This document shows, one piece after another, positions 1-14,016 of a DNA stretch of 64,000 nt. Made by a program: the position numbers and the translations under genes. The notes below the pieces were generated by a model. It had not been told where the DNA came from, did no database searches, and saw only the letters and a program-made list of their open reading frames with translations. Position 1 is the stretch's first letter. Each line of letters starts with the position of its first letter. Location: assembly GCA_017979445.1 (NCBI GenBank), contig CM030707.1, positions 20,094,586 to 20,158,585 on the forward strand, in the 5' to 3' direction. This DNA comes from Akebia trifoliata (Eukaryota > Streptophyta > Magnoliopsida > Ranunculales > Lardizabalaceae).

Positions 1-636
<636 letters not shown>

Positions 637-1708
637 GTTTCGATGTGTTTAAAAATCAAGTTGTGGTCTCTTATGGAAAATGATGCATATTTATTTTCGT
701 TCTTATATAGATTCCAGCAAACTTTCTTCTAGTTTCCTCTTCATCTATCTAGATTAGCTTTCACTTCTAACATTGTCACTCATTCCATGCATGCCCCGTC
801 GATTGTTAAGGGTTTAGAGAGAGTGAAGGCTTCATTACTCCACATGTTTTCACCACTAATCCAACTAAAAATCATTAATCAGATGTGTTGTTTTTCTTGA
901 TTTATTTACCATGCAGAGATTTAGATCTTATTGTAACTACCTACTAATTTTTTATTTATTTATTGTAACTTGTCAGAGACTATTTCCTTTGCATGGTTTG
1001 ATAAGAGGTTTCTTAAACTATATGATGCCACTCTTGCATGTAGGGATTCTACCCATAAATGGAGGATAAGAAAATTTCTTATGAACTTTTTGATATATTC
1101 TTTCAATTAGCTTTCTTTATTCTTTGTAAAACTCTGTTTTTTTTTTTTTTTTTCCCCCTTTTTATGATGGATTTTTCTTTGTTATTGAACTACTTTAGAA
1201 TTGCCTACTCTTTTAAAAACCTAAGAAACAGGTTTCCAGAATCACAAGAAATTGCCAGCTTGATTTTTTATTTTTCTTCTAGTCAATTTCTGTTTATGAT
1301 TCTAATAAAAAATAAATATTAGATGGAATTATTGAGAATTGGCAGCAGATTTCCAATGTTCGATTGTTCATGGGAATTCAATTGGAATTGTCAAAATTGA
1401 TCTTTTCAAGTGCGGTTGGCATGGACAAGGGCAAAGTTGGAGGGTTGGAGTTGTAAGTTAGAGGCTTGTAGATGTTTGTTGCAATTTCGACATATTTGGG
1501 AGTTTTGTAATTCAAATGACAAAGTGGAGTTCATAACTTGGAAAGTTTATGAGTAGTATAGTCATGGGAGACACAACTCCAACATCACTTTTCCTACCCA
1601 CACCCAACTCTTATCACAAAACTTAATAAAATTCTCCAAATAAGGGAGTAGCCCATTAAATTGGCTTATTGACCACTCATCACCTTCAAAATTTTATTTT
1701 CGTAAACA
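637..1708. other. 3' flank of RVB2, no gene seen
   Basis: AT-rich sequence that should include the 3' UTR of the RuvB-like 2 gene. It holds a T-rich run followed by C (about 1137-1157) and an AATAAA-like stretch near 1303-1316. I see no coding sequence with family resemblance; the short open frames here are T-rich low-complexity sequence. Confidence 0.5.
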
Positions 1709-1920
1709 TTCTATGATGAACCATGATGGTATGACACTTTGCTCTGACAAACGCACCCCTACGCCCCCATCATAGAATCATAGATCATGTGCCTTGGGAT
1801 ACATAAGAAAAAGATTTATGATTCTATGTATCCCAAGGCAAATGATCTACAGTTCTGTGTTCGGGGCATAGGGGGTGTTTGTCAGAGGAGAACGTCATAT
1901 TATCATGAATCTTCTATGAT
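1709..1920. mobile_element. Foldback MITE (~212 bp)
   Basis: The two halves are inverted copies of each other. The left end (TTCTATGATGAACCATGATGG, then CTCTGACAAACGC and TGCCTTGGGATACATA) pairs with the right end (TGTATCCCAAGGCA, GTTTGTCAGAG, then ATCATGAATCTTCTATGAT). Almost the whole element would fold into one hairpin around a short loop near 1811-1820. Such non-coding foldback elements are normally DNA-transposon derivatives. Superfamily and target duplication are not clear by eye. Confidence 0.7.
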
Positions 1921-4900
1921 TTTTGTTAGCCCATGAAGATGTTGGCAAAATTTATATTAGTCGTTATTTTTATTAAAATAACAACATAAGGTAGGAACTT
2001 ATCTTTAGTTTACTATTATAATGAGAGAAGGCCAAATGGGTGTTTGTTTACACCAAAATTTAGAAGATAAAAAATGCCCCCACTTTTACATTTAACATTA
2101 CTATTATCGAGGATTATTTAGTCAAATGGAATAAAATTTCAATGCCACAACTTCCTATAATAGTGCTGGTTAGTTTTTATTATTACAATAAGAAGGGGTG
2201 GGTATTTACAAAAATTCATATTAAATGGCAAAAGTTCCCTTTATCATACCTCTATGTATCACAGGTAAACCTTGGCAAAATATTTAACATAGCAAAATAT
2301 TCTTACATCTAAGATTTTTCAAAACAAGAGAAATGCTATCTATTTTTCATTTTATCTCATATAGGATTTCTCTTCCATCATCTCTCATGTTAAATCCGTA
2401 TTCCCTAACTATTCTCCCACTTTGAACTCCTTTCTTATCATCTCTCATGATAAATCCTTATTCCCTCTCTATTGTCCTACTTTGAATCCATTAAACCAAT
2501 TCAACTCTCCTTTTTTATCGTCTATGAAAATATTTTTATACTTCATCGAATAAAACTATATCATTCAATCAATGATGTTAGATCAATGACAAACAAAACT
2601 ACAACATTCATTAAAGCTTCTAATGTTTGTTGCATTTTTCATTCACGCTTCCATTTTCACTCATGTGCATCACACAAGCATTCTACTTGGGAAACCCTTG
2701 ATCCATTCCATTATTTTGGAAAATAATGATCTTGGTTTCCCATTTCCTCACCACAAAGATTTAAATATCTCAGACAAATTAACATGTGTGGCACAAGTCA
2801 AACCAATCTAATTTCTACATCGATTTAAATAAATGAAGTTGTATGGGAGAAAATATGGGCTAGATCCTGTCCCTACACGTGGCAGCATTAAGTGGGGTTG
2901 AAAGGGTAGGAGGGATCGTATCCTAGCGCAACCCCTTTGAAGGTGATGGGCTCGGCACAATTGAGCCAAATTGGTAACTTGCTAGAGTAGAGGAGTAGAT
3001 ACTTGAGTGTATTAATTAAGTTCTTTCTAGAGAGGATCATGAAGAATCCCCTTGAATAAGGAAAGGGGAACGTGTCCAAGTAGGGGGTTAAGGAAATCAA
3101 TTAGCCTATAAAGAGAGGATGAGGCCATGCATAAGAGGACTTTTGGGGGGTGGTTAGATCTTATAACCATTATTTTCTACAATATTGATACTAACTTTAG
3201 TGTCATAGTATATTTGCCAGGTACCACAATGGTGCCCCAACTCGACAAAAGGAGGCAGATTCACCATTGAAGCTAGCATTGAGGTGTTCAAAGTATGTTA
3301 AAGAATATGCCTCTACAAAAGTAATTCTACCATATTTCATCTTCTGGCACACATCCACTACCCCTGTAGATTAGCACTAGATCTTAGGTTTTGTATGCCT
3401 ATTTATCATCTAGGAGGAATGACAATTCTCCTAGTAAAACAAGTGACTTGGAGGTTTCTTTAGTCGTGTGTTTAAAACTGAGTGGCATGCATACATAATC
3501 TATTGTATGTTGGGTTGGGATATGTGACCATAGGGAGAAGTCACATCCTAAAGGATTTGGGGATACCCTCCCTCTCCCATGAGGGACCAAATGAACAATA
3601 GATGTTTACTCCCTCTCCTACGAGGAACCAGAAACAAATAGAAACAACAATGACATAATTTAAAATCAGCCAAGTCCACTGCCCAAATGATCCATGTGTT
3701 TTGCACATGTTGAGAAGGTGAGTTGAATATTCTCCGTGAGGGCTAATAGTGGTTCAAAGGACAGGAAAGAAAACAAAAGTATAATTTTTTTTTACTTTAT
3801 GAAGTTGTAATTTACTTATGGTTTTAAAACTTGGATGAATTTGAGTCAAATTATTTGACAAGTCAATGTGACGGACGATTCAGAGTGACTATATTTTTCA
3901 GAGGCCCGAATCAATGTGATGGCCATAGTAGAAAACATATTATAAGAGAGTACCTTAACCAACTTTCTATTCTATGATGAAAAAGCATTATCTTGAGCTA
4001 TGGTGACACCCAAAGCACATGCAAGAGTTGCACACAAATATACATATCTGAGACTTGTTTTAGAAAAAAAAAAAAATTTCATTATAAAAAAAAAAAAAAG
4101 AAAAATAGAAGAAAAGATTAGGATTTGATGTTCTGATAAGGTCTTTGATGGATGTCTCTGTTAAACAAGATAGAAGGCAAATGTTCAATTAGACTAAAGA
4201 AGACTCTTAGTTCATTCATTCATTATTAAACCTAATCAGTCTATTTTTGTCTTAATTATTTACATTTATTCCTCAACAACTGTAAAAGGTCTCTAATAGT
4301 TAATAAGAGATTTCGTTCCAACTTGTTAATTTAATCATGGTTCGTTCTGGAGTGTTTCAGAACTGGAATTTAACACTGACCCGAAACGTTTAATATTCCG
4401 AATTTCTCAATTGAGACTGTCTCGGTATTTGGGGACAGACTGAATTGTCCAGAATCACGAGGATAGCGTTGCGAAGGTCCATTCCACTTTTTTGCATCTT
4501 CAAGAAGTGTATAGTATTCATCTAAGTTAAATATTCACTATTCAGAAATACAAATTAAATTATCGAAACTTATTTTTTATTCACTTTCAATGCAAGGAAA
4601 ATTTTGAGATCTCCCAATAATTTCCAACTATTTAAGATATCGACATCTCCAAATGGTTACCATGGCTCCACTTGACACATTCTTATTTATCTTTCTTGTT
4701 TTTTCAGTTGGTGGAATTCCATCTTTATCTAGCTTTAACTTCATGGTCCCGCGGGCAGACTTGGGATGACAAAGTGGCATCAGAGCAGGTACAACAACAA
4801 AATGAATCCATGGAATGACCCCGAGTTGGATGAGGGATGGAGAACCCAAGAAAGCAAGAAAGAAGGAAAGCGACATTGTCATCAAAGCTAGAAGGGCGAG

Positions 4901-6479
4901 GTGAACGAGCAAGTTGGCTATGTGATGATTCAAATGGATAACATGGTGATAGAAAAGATGAAGGTGCGAACTTACCTAAGTTGGTAAAGGCATGTGGAGT
5001 GTTGATCCAATGAACAACGTTCAAATCTCGTTGAATTCACCTTCACGTTGACTACTAATGACCTTGCTTGCCTATCTAACCCTTAAAAAAAATCGTAATA
5101 GAAAAGATGCTCAAGATACACCTGGAATAAAAGACTCATGGAAGATACCCAGAATAAGTGACATACAATGAACTGCGACGGGGACGTTCGATGCAATCAA
5201 GTAGGAGTGTGTCACGATCTCATAGTGCAACATGAGATTTTCTCCCAATTAATTGTTACATTTGGTCGTGCTGTAACCAACAATTAAAATGCATTTTCTA
5301 AGCCAACCAACTTTTAGATTTATTGCAGAGTAAAAACACTTCCATTGCTAAGAAAGGAAAGTTTCTTAACCCCATCACCTTGTTGCATCCAAGAACATGA
5401 TCCAATGCCACGAGGATGCAGGGGAAAAAATTCTTAGAACTTCGAAAAAAATATATATTTTTAACCGTTGAATTTTAATTTTAAATTTGGGAGTTCAATG
5501 ACCGTCTATTTCACACCTTGAATTCACATGACATAAAGTCAAACATGTGATAGAAAAACGAGCTTGGGGGGGGGGGGGGTGGTTTGATTTTGGAATAATA
5601 ACGACAAAGACCAGTTTTTTGAAAATATGTACCAAAAAACCCCTTCAAACAAAATATGGACTCTTTAGTACTCATTTTATCAAGTATTAATCTAAAAAGG
5701 ATTTTTGAAATAAAAATTCCATAATTACCCTTTCAACAATTTTTTGAACTTTAAATAAACATGTTTATTTGAGAATATTTGAGGTACTCCTATATTCTAA
5801 GATTAATGACATGCCTCTTGATTATGGTCATCTCTTATACAACAATGAAAAAATGATCTAAATGAAGAAAAAAAAATTCCTTGTTTTCTCTTCCCAAAAC
5901 TACTAATCTTTAATTCATATAAGTGATAAAGATGATGTTGATGGAGATGAGTACGGTCATCATCATCATCAAACTGATTTGATCCATGTATATTAGATTT
6001 ATAAAATATATAAATAATTAAAACACGATTTTAAAACTCAACTTGAATGTTCATCAAATTAATTTAACTCAAAAATTAACAGGTTGACTTAAATGTGTCA
6101 AATAAAATTATATTGAATTAATGAATAACTTTTAATAAATAAAAATATTTATTTTTATTTTTTACAAAAATATTAATAATCAAATAAATTGATCAAGTTT
6201 TTTATTTGACTCAGGTATATATTTTAAATCAAACCAATTCGTAAAATTGTTAAAAAGGTATTTCAAGTATTTTCCTTTAAAAAAAATCTTGAAAAGATTT
6301 TTAATAGGTTAATATTTTATTAAGTGGGACTTAAATAATCTATATGCTTTACTAAGGGACTATTCATTACATATTCTTAATAAAGAGTTCTTCATAGTCA
6401 TTGTTCCTTTATTTTTGGAATAATACTAAAGTGACCTCAAGTTAGAATCTCATATCGCACTTCTTGACGTGAAAGTGTA
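1921..6479. other. Intergenic, low-complexity and unrecognised repeats
   Basis: No gene is supported. Visible items are a tandem duplication of about 70 bp (2364-2490, copies beginning around TCATCTCTCATG), A-runs near 4060-4100, and a segment resembling a degenerate tRNA-iMet primer-binding site (TGGCATCAGAGC, about 4767-4778), which suggests an old LTR-retrotransposon scar. There is also a 14-base G-run (5566-5579). Short open frames at 2888-3100 and 4628-5024 have no recognisable domain. Confidence 0.45.
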
Positions 6480-6762
6480 TGGAAACCCTAGATACAAGTG
6501 AAAAAGCATTTATGGTTCGCATCCACTTTTACTTTCTTGGTTAACTTTTTGAGAGAGATATTAAAAGTTCATAGCTCGTAATAAAGGCTACACGTTTGAA
6601 AACAAACAAACTAGGGGAGAGATAAGGTCCATTCTCTATATTTTACCCTTATTTTATCCAATGGATTGAAATGTCTCTATGGGCGGTAAAACAGAACAAA
6701 AAACAGAAATCTGCTATTTGATTGTGAAACGTGGACCGGAGAAACATTGAACCAGAATCGAC

Positions 6763-8565
6763 ATGGAAGGAATCAACCTTCGCCCAAGAGGAGGGAGCAA
6801 CAAAGGGGCTGGTAGAAGTAAGAGTTATGCTGGAGGGAAAGGAAGAGGGGGGATTGGCCACTCTCTAGGCAGTCCAATGGAAATCCTTGAAAGAAGGAAA
6901 CTGGTGAAACCGTTGGGTGAGGAACGAGTGCTTGATGAAATGCTTGAGAGATCAGAGGGGTGGGCACCCATAGAAAACCAACTTCGGGGCACTGAAACCA
7001 CCTCATTAGAAGATGTCGAAGAGGTGCCAGAAACCCAACTAACAATATACCAAGGTAATGGAACAGAACTAGGCAATGTGATCAGTGTGAGTCCAACAAA
7101 TGAAGAGCAGATCCAGAGTATACAGGCTGTGCCAGGATTGTTTCCAGCAGAGAGCCCTTCTTTTAAGGGCAATGCTCCAAGGGATGAGGGTAGGACAACA
7201 CCCCTGTCTTGGGCAGGATTGGTGGGGACAAATGCAAAAGCCTCAGCTAGAGGTCAAGGCAAACTAACCTTTCATCCTAAGGTTCTGGAGAGTAACCAAA
7301 GACTTATCTCTTGCCCAAAAGAAATGCTATGAAAAGGAGAAGACGAATGGAAAGGGAGCCTGGTGGGTCACTTCCTGGGGCATAAATTCTCATATGCTGT
7401 AGTCAAGAATGCAGTCAACAAACTCTGGAAACCAAGAGGGAATGTTGAAATTTTTTCAAAGGGCAACAAAATGTATTTTTTTAAGTTTGGAGCTGAAGAG
7501 GACAGAACCAAAGCCCTGCTTCAAGGTCCCTGGTTTGTGGCAGGAAGGCTGATGATATTGAAGGAATGGACAAACACAATTGAACTAGAAAAGCTGGAAT
7601 CTGCATCCATCCCTGTATGGATCAAACTCCATGATCTCCCAAACCAGTTTTGGTATCCTGATACTTTAGGATTCATAACCAGCTCTATAGGGAAGCCTCT
7701 ATTTATGGATAGTGCTACGGAAGGACAATTGAGATTATCTTATGCTAGGGTCTGTGTGGAAATCTACGCTAACAAGGAGACCCCAAACAAGATTTATGTG
7801 GAAGTGGAGGATAATGCGCATGCTGAAGTATCCATAGAGTACGATTGGATGCCCCCTAGGTGTCCAACATGCTGCACATTCGGGCATGTGGAAGGACATT
7901 GCCCCTCATCTGCTATAGCTACTAAGAGAGACGTGCAAGGGCTGAATTCAGAACAGGAGATGCCGACAAGGACTGTAACAGATTTAAGAGTAGAGAAAGA
8001 GTGGACAACAGTCACCAAAAGACACAATCAAAACATCAGAACTGATCAGTCAAGTCCAACATCAAGAAAAGAGGGAAATCAGAGGGGGAAGGGTGGTGTG
8101 ATAACAGAAGGAAGTAAATCCTACCAGCAAGGCATGGAGTGGGAGGAACCAAATCAAGTAGGGTATAGAGCAAAGGTGATTGGGGAATCAAGCAAAAAAG
8201 CTGAGATGGAAGGGAGTACCAATATGAAGAAAACACCGGAGATAGAGGGGTATAATAAAAGCAAAGGAAGAGAAAAAGTTGATGCTGAATTGAGGGGGGA
8301 CAAAAACAGCAGGAACATCAACCACGATCCCTTGCAGACTACACCGCCGAATAGATTTCTTGTGCTTCAAGAAAAGGAAGATAACACAAGTATTGAAATT
8401 CAGAAATGGGGCAATAAGGACTTTAACAAACTCCAAGTGGATGAAGTAGCCATGAAGCAAAATCACAAACTGCAGATTAAGGAGGCAATAAAAGTTATGA
8501 ATGAACAAGGCAAGAATACAGAGGGGCAAGAGGAAGAGGGGAAGGACACAGAGGTTACCCAATGA
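6763..8565 (+). pseudogene. LINE ORF1: DUF4283/zinc-knuckle RNA-binding protein, one stop
   Basis: ORF1 of the LINE, a gag-like nucleic-acid-binding protein that would coat the element RNA. The frame from ATG 6763 is closed by a TGA at 7330-7332 and continues in the same frame to a TGA at 8563-8565, about 600 codons in all. The N-terminal part is Gly/Arg-rich and then acidic. After the internal stop comes a DUF4283-like domain (EWKGSLVGHFLG, then LLQGPWFVAGRLMILKEW). It is followed by a CCHC-type knuckle CPTCCTFGHVEGHC (about 7861-7902) and a long hydrophilic lysine-rich tail. A single in-frame nonsense mutation with no frameshift argues for recent inactivation. The stop codon overlaps the ORF2 start as ATGA. 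Confidence 0.82.
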
Positions 8566-11500
8566 AGTGCGCCACGTGGAATATTCGAGGACGTAATGAT
8601 CCTCTAAAGCAGCAAGAGATGAGGACGTTCATTAAGAAGAACCATATAGATGTTATGGGGATTGTGGAGACTAGAGTAAGAGAGATTAATAGAGATGCTG
8701 TCTCGAGAAAAGTGTGGCCAGACTGGGAGATGGAAGATAATTACAACACTGCCTTGAAGGGTAGAATTTGGGTGGGGTGGAACAATAAAGTGAATATGAA
8801 CTTGGTTTTCAAATTTGACCAAATGATCACCTTACAAGGGAAGCACATAGAGGGGCACCAGTTCTTTCTAACAATGATATATGGGCATAATGAAAAGCAA
8901 GAAAGGAAAAGGGTTTGGAGAGAGTTAGAATGCATAGCAGACCACATTGACAGCCCTTGGTTAGTTATGGGAGATTTCAATTCAATTACCACAGGTGGGG
9001 AGAAGATAGGGGGAGGAGAGTGATGAGGGCTGATGTGCAAGACCTGAATGAGTGCCTCCAGAAGACATGCCTCATGGACCTTAAAGCTAAGGGATGCTAT
9101 TTTACCTGGTGTAATAAACAAGACAGCAGAAGGATCCTTTCTAAACTCGATAGAGTTATGACCAACATCAATTGGCTGGAAGCTTTTGAGAGTTCTGAAG
9201 CTGAGTTCCACCCGTCAGGGATTTCAGATCATAGTCCCATGTCAGTGTCTCTTGGAAATAAGGAAAAGTCGAGGCTGAGACCCTTCAAGTTTTTCAATTT
9301 CTGGGCTGAGGACAGAAACTTCCTTGATATAGTGGGTAGAAGTTGGGAAGAAGTTGTGAGAGGCAACCCAATGTACAGAGTTGTTCTCAAACTCAAAAGG
9401 CTAAAATCCACTTTGAAGTCATGGAGTTCTCACCATTTTGGGGAAGACAAGAAGGCTTCTATGAAAGCCTATGAGCAGCTAGAGAGGGTCCAAAAGGAAG
9501 TTCAAGAGCAGCCTTTGAACCAAGAGCTCGCTGAACAAGAGAGAAGAATAGCTAAGAGTTACAATGAGATAGCTAGAAGAGAAGAAGCAGCAACTAGATA
9601 GCAATCAAGAGTGAATTGGCTTAAGCTTGGCGACTCTAACACAGCTTTCTTCCATAAGTCTTTGGTAGCTAGAAGAGCGAGAAACAGAATATCTTCTATT
9701 AAAGACAGAAATGGAGATCAAGTGGAGGGAAATGAAGACATAGAGAAAGAGATTATTGGGTATTATAAAAATCTGTTTGAAACCAGATCAGATAGTTCCA
9801 TAGACAACCATGAGTTGCAGCTGAAGCAAATTGATGAAGCCTCGGCAAATGAGCTTATCAAACCTGTGACCGAAGAGGAAATCAGATTAGCTATGTTCTC
9901 CATGGATGGAGACAAAGCCCCTGGCCCTGACGGATACTCTGCTACCTTCTTCCAGAAGTCTTGGGACATAGTCAAAAGCGACATGGTGGCTGCTATAAAG
10001 TATTTTTTTCAGAGGGGGAAGCTGGTTAGGGAAGTAAATGCTACAACAGTAACCCTTGTCCCTAAAATGGATAGGCCTACGTCTCTAGAAGAGTACAGAC
10101 CCATAGCATGTTGCAATGTGATATACAAGTGCATTTCCAAGATCCTAGCCAACAGACTCAAAAACACTCTAAATGAGATAGTGAGCCCAACCCAATCAGC
10201 TTTCATCCAAGGAAGGTCAATCAGAGACAACTTAATGCTCTCCCACGAATTGGTTAGAAACTTTCATAGAACGAAAAACCCCCCCAAATGCGTTGCAAAG
10301 GTCGATTTGAAGAAGGCTTATGATTCAGTTGCTTGGGAGGCAATCATCCACTGCTTGGAGTTGATGAAATTCCCAGAGAATTTTATAGCTTGGATATGGG
10401 GGTGCATCTCATCCCCTATGTACTCGATAGCTATTAACGGAAGCTTGAAAGGATACTTTCCAGGCAAGAGAGGGATTCGTCAAGGGGACCCTTTATCCCC
10501 CTACTTGTTTGTGCTCGTTATGGAGCTGCTTTCAGCCAAACTGCAAGATATGACGAATAAAGGGAAGTTGGAGCTGATGGACAATTGCAGAGATCCCAAA
10601 GTTAGCCACTTGATTTTCGCTGATGACCTGATGTTATTCTTCAAAGGGAATATCAGATCTGCAACTGCTATTAAAGAAGCTTTGGAATGGTTCAACAACA
10701 TTACAGGGCTAAAGATGAACTTGAATAAAAGTAAGCTTTATTGTGCTGGGATTGGCAGCCAAGTGAGAGAGAGAATTTCCAATACCATTCAAATCGCTGA
10801 AGATACTCTTCCTGTCAAGTATCTTGGTCTGCCCCTCATTTCAACAAGACTCAAGGTTGCTGATTGCGAGCCTATTGTTAGCAAGATAACTAGTAAGATC
10901 AAGTCTTGGAAAGCCCATTTTCTCTCTTTTGCAGGAAGGATGGAGCTCATCAAATCAGTGATATGCAGTATGCATATCTATTGGACTAGTATTCTAATGC
11001 TCCCCAAGAAGGTGCTGAAAGAAATTGAAAGAATATGTGCTAACTTTCTATGGGCAGGGCAGAACATGGGAAACAAAATGCATTGTGTGAGCTGGAAGAG
11101 AATGGCTAGGGGAAGAGAAGAAGGGGGGTTGGGATTTCATGACCTCGGTCTTCAAAACAAAGCGGGTATTGTTAGACAAGTTTGGGATATTGCTTCGAAC
11201 AGGAAAAGCATATGGGTAGAATGGATCCATAAGAATCTGATAAAAGAAAACCACTTCTGGACTATGAGTATCCCGAGTTATGCATCATGGATGTGGAGAA
11301 AGTTGCTACAGATGAGAGAGGCCTCTAAAGACATGATCACTCATAGAATCGGCGATGGCAGCAACACCTTTATATGGCATGACCCTTGGACTACTGAGGG
11401 AGTAATACAACAAGGGAACTCCTATGACACCAGACTTCACAGTGAAGCCAGGGTCAGCATTTTGGTTAGAGGAGGCGAGTGGCACCTTCCAGCCCACCTA

Positions 11501-12691
11501 GCTACCTCGTTAGGAGGGATATGGGATCAGATCAAAGTTATGAGTCTCGACTGCTCGGAGTCAGACAGAGTCATCTGGACAGTTGATCCTAAAGGTACTT
11601 ATTCTATGAAATCTGCTTACAAAGCTCTTAAAGAGACCATACCTCAAGTTAGATGGCACACCTTGGTATGGTTCCCTAACAACATCAAACGGCATAGCGC
11701 CACTGCATGGCTTTGCCTAAGCAAGGGTCTGAAAACTCAAGACATGCTCAAGGCTAGAGGGGTCATTCAGAACTCGTGCTGCTGCTTCTGTAGAAACCAT
11801 CCTGAATCAGAGGATCACTTATTTTTGGGATGTAATTTCTCCCACGACTTGTGGCAAAGAATGCTAAGAAGATCTAACATACCCCAATCAAATAGAAATT
11901 GGAGAGAAGAGGTCGAGTGGGCATGCAACAATTTCAAAGGTAAAACTTTTCATGCGGTCACTAAAAAATTGGCATTCAATGCCTTCATACACCATGTGTG
12001 GGCTGAGCGATGTAGGAGAATCTTCCAAAACAGCTACAACCCCTCTGAGCTTGTAGAGACTATGATAGTCAGAGATGTTCAAATGAGACTTCAAAGCATC
12101 GAAGCCTCTGTGGAAGACAACCCTGCTAATAGAGCATTCATGGACTCATGGAACCTAAGCCTTCAGTATATGGTTAGAGTGCCTCTGAAATGCATATGGA
12201 CCAAGCCTCCGGAGCACTGGTTTGTGCTTAACACCGATGGATCTCTAAAAGGTGACAGGGGAGGAGAAGGGGCTATTATTAGAGACAGCGATGGCAAGAT
12301 GGTGTTAGCTTTAGCGGAGCAAAATCGAGGAGAGACAGTCTTACACCATGAGCTTCAAGCAATCCTAAAGGGGATGACAATGGCGGAAAAGGAAAACATC
12401 AAAGTGCTAGAGATCAGAACCGACTCTAAAGAGGCTATCGAATGCATTAAGGGGGAGAGAACAATCCCTTGGAGAGAAGAAAGGCTAGTTAAAGCCATTA
12501 AGACGAAAGGGAACCACTTCCAAAAAATTGGATTCACCTTCTGCTACAGAGAATGCAACAAAGCTGCCGACTTTCTTGCTTCACTCCTTCATTCTTCAGG
12601 TAGCGTTATTCTTGAGCATAGGGACCTCCCTCAGAGGTTGATAGAGATTATATGTAAGGATGCTTCTGGGCATGCCTATGAAAGGTTGTAA
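8562..12691 (+). pseudogene. LINE ORF2: endonuclease-reverse transcriptase-RNase H, broken
   Basis: ORF2 encodes the enzyme for target-primed reverse transcription. An APE-type endonuclease runs from WNIRG (about 8580) through IVETRV, GDFN and SDHSP (about 9225). The RT has the LVPK, RPIACC, DLKKAYDSV, GIRQGDPLSPYLF and FADD motifs (FADD near 10617). A zf-RVT region (about 11500-11830) follows, then an RNase H with NTDGS, HHELQA, RTDSKEA and a terminal Asp (12230-12580). Two lesions are visible: a 1-nt frameshift in a G-rich stretch (about 9000-9020), and a TAG at 9599-9601 just before the QSRVNWLKLGD segment. Related elements usually have Trp in that region, so TGG to TAG is the likely change. 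The remaining 1026 codons are open. Confidence 0.9.
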
Positions 12692-12738
12692 TCTTGTTTT
12701 TTCTGGTTGGGGGTCTGCCTAACCCCCCATTAATCGAC

Positions 12739-12755
12739 AAAAAAAAAAAAAAAAA
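12739..12755 (+). other. LINE poly(A) tail
   Basis: Seventeen consecutive A residues directly follow the short 3' UTR of the LINE and mark the 3' end of the retrotransposed copy. Confidence 0.8.
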
Positions 12756-14016
12756 GTGTAATATTAGATTCTACCTTGAGATCACTCCAGCACGATTCTT
12801 AATTTTTTTCTTTTAATAAACATGAGAGAGTTATTTAAAAAAAAATAAAAATGTGTGAGAGGGAAATGGATAAGAGGTGTTACGTGGACCAACGGAGTCG
12901 TGCGATCTCCAAAATCTTACTCTAACTAACTTAATAAGGAAAGTGCTTTTCTTAATTATTCCATCAACATGCTTTTGGATTACTTAAGATTCGTAGAGAA
13001 TAAAAAAAAAATTGGGGGTGGTAATGTGGGGGTAGGTTCTACTCATGAGACCTTAATGTACCTCACCAATACCAACACGTGTTCTCAAGCACATCACAAT
13101 GCATCATTAAGTCAACCAACATAAGACCGTCAAAAGATGGCCAACAACATGACAGCCATAATGAAAGTGGGTGATTATCCTTCCTTCAATCATTCACTAA
13201 TTTAAGCCCAAAACCAAAGATTCTCCGGTACACTTTAACAAATAAGAAATGATGATAATGGAGTCCCTGCAATAATAAAATGCAACAAATAACATACCAA
13301 CAGATCATCATCATCTAATGGTGTGATTAAGAGGCTCAATGTAATTTATATGCTTTTGTCTTACCCCTAAAAATTTACATCCAATCCTAGAGCTATCAAT
13401 GGATCTTATCAATCAAACCCGAAATTCAATCCATTTAAATTACATAATTTACTTACCTAATACGTGTGATGTGCGGGCATTGTACGTGCCTACAAGGGAA
13501 AAACCTGTATGTCTGGATACAACCGTTAATAATTGAAAATTGATTTAATAAGATGAAAGAGATGCTTCTTCATTGAAGTCCTATATTTGTCAATGATGTG
13601 ATGGTTCGAATAGGATCAGAATGATCTGAACTAAGTTGATTTAGGGCCAATCAAATAAGGATCCAATTAGACTTGGAATACATCCGATAAGTATCAGATT
13701 TGATTTTTTGTCTGATCTAAATATTAACTTCCCAACAAGATCCAATAACATCAGCTTCGATTTTGGATAGGATCAAACTCAATTTGGAATACAAAATCTA
13801 AATAAATTTCATGTACAATAACAAAATATAAATATTACATTTTTTTTCTGAAGAAACCCTACAGGACCATGTCCTAAAACCCGAATGGATAGCTATCGGA
13901 TCGAGATAAGTAGGATTTCGGGCTTGAACTGATCCATTGACCGCCCTCATAACATAGTAACAACTATTATACATAATAAGATAAAAATGAAATTCACTGC
14001 ACCTTTTGTGATAATC
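12756..14016. other. Intergenic; possible degenerate TIR element 13385-13950
   Basis: No coding sequence is supported. Around 13395-13435 and 13890-13960 two stretches are partly inverted copies (left GCTATCAATGGATC with AACCCGAAAT; right ATTTCGGGCTT with GATCCATTGACC). This suggests an old non-coding DNA element of about 0.55 kb. The remainder probably contains the 3' UTR of the GT34 gene that ends at 14017. Confidence 0.35.

Larger units (their letters stand above)
6480..12755 (+). mobile_element. L1-clade LINE, nearly full length
   Basis: A non-LTR retrotransposon with 5' UTR, ORF1 (6763-8565), ORF2 (8562-12691), a short 3' UTR and a 17-base poly(A) tail (12739-12755). ORF2 has the order APE endonuclease, reverse transcriptase, zinc-binding domain, RNase H, as in plant L1-type LINEs. 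The 5' boundary is tentative: an 8-bp candidate target duplication, AAAGTGTA, occurs at 6472-6479 and again overlapping the poly(A) end (12753-12760), but it is short and partly A-rich. The copy has one nonsense codon in ORF1, and one frameshift and one nonsense codon in ORF2; otherwise the frames are open over 5.9 kb, so insertion is fairly recent. Confidence 0.85.

Noticed and set aside
4628..5024. Overlapping minus-strand frames of about 100 codons
   Set aside because: No recognisable domain; the region looks like an old repeat scar with a tRNA-primer-like motif.
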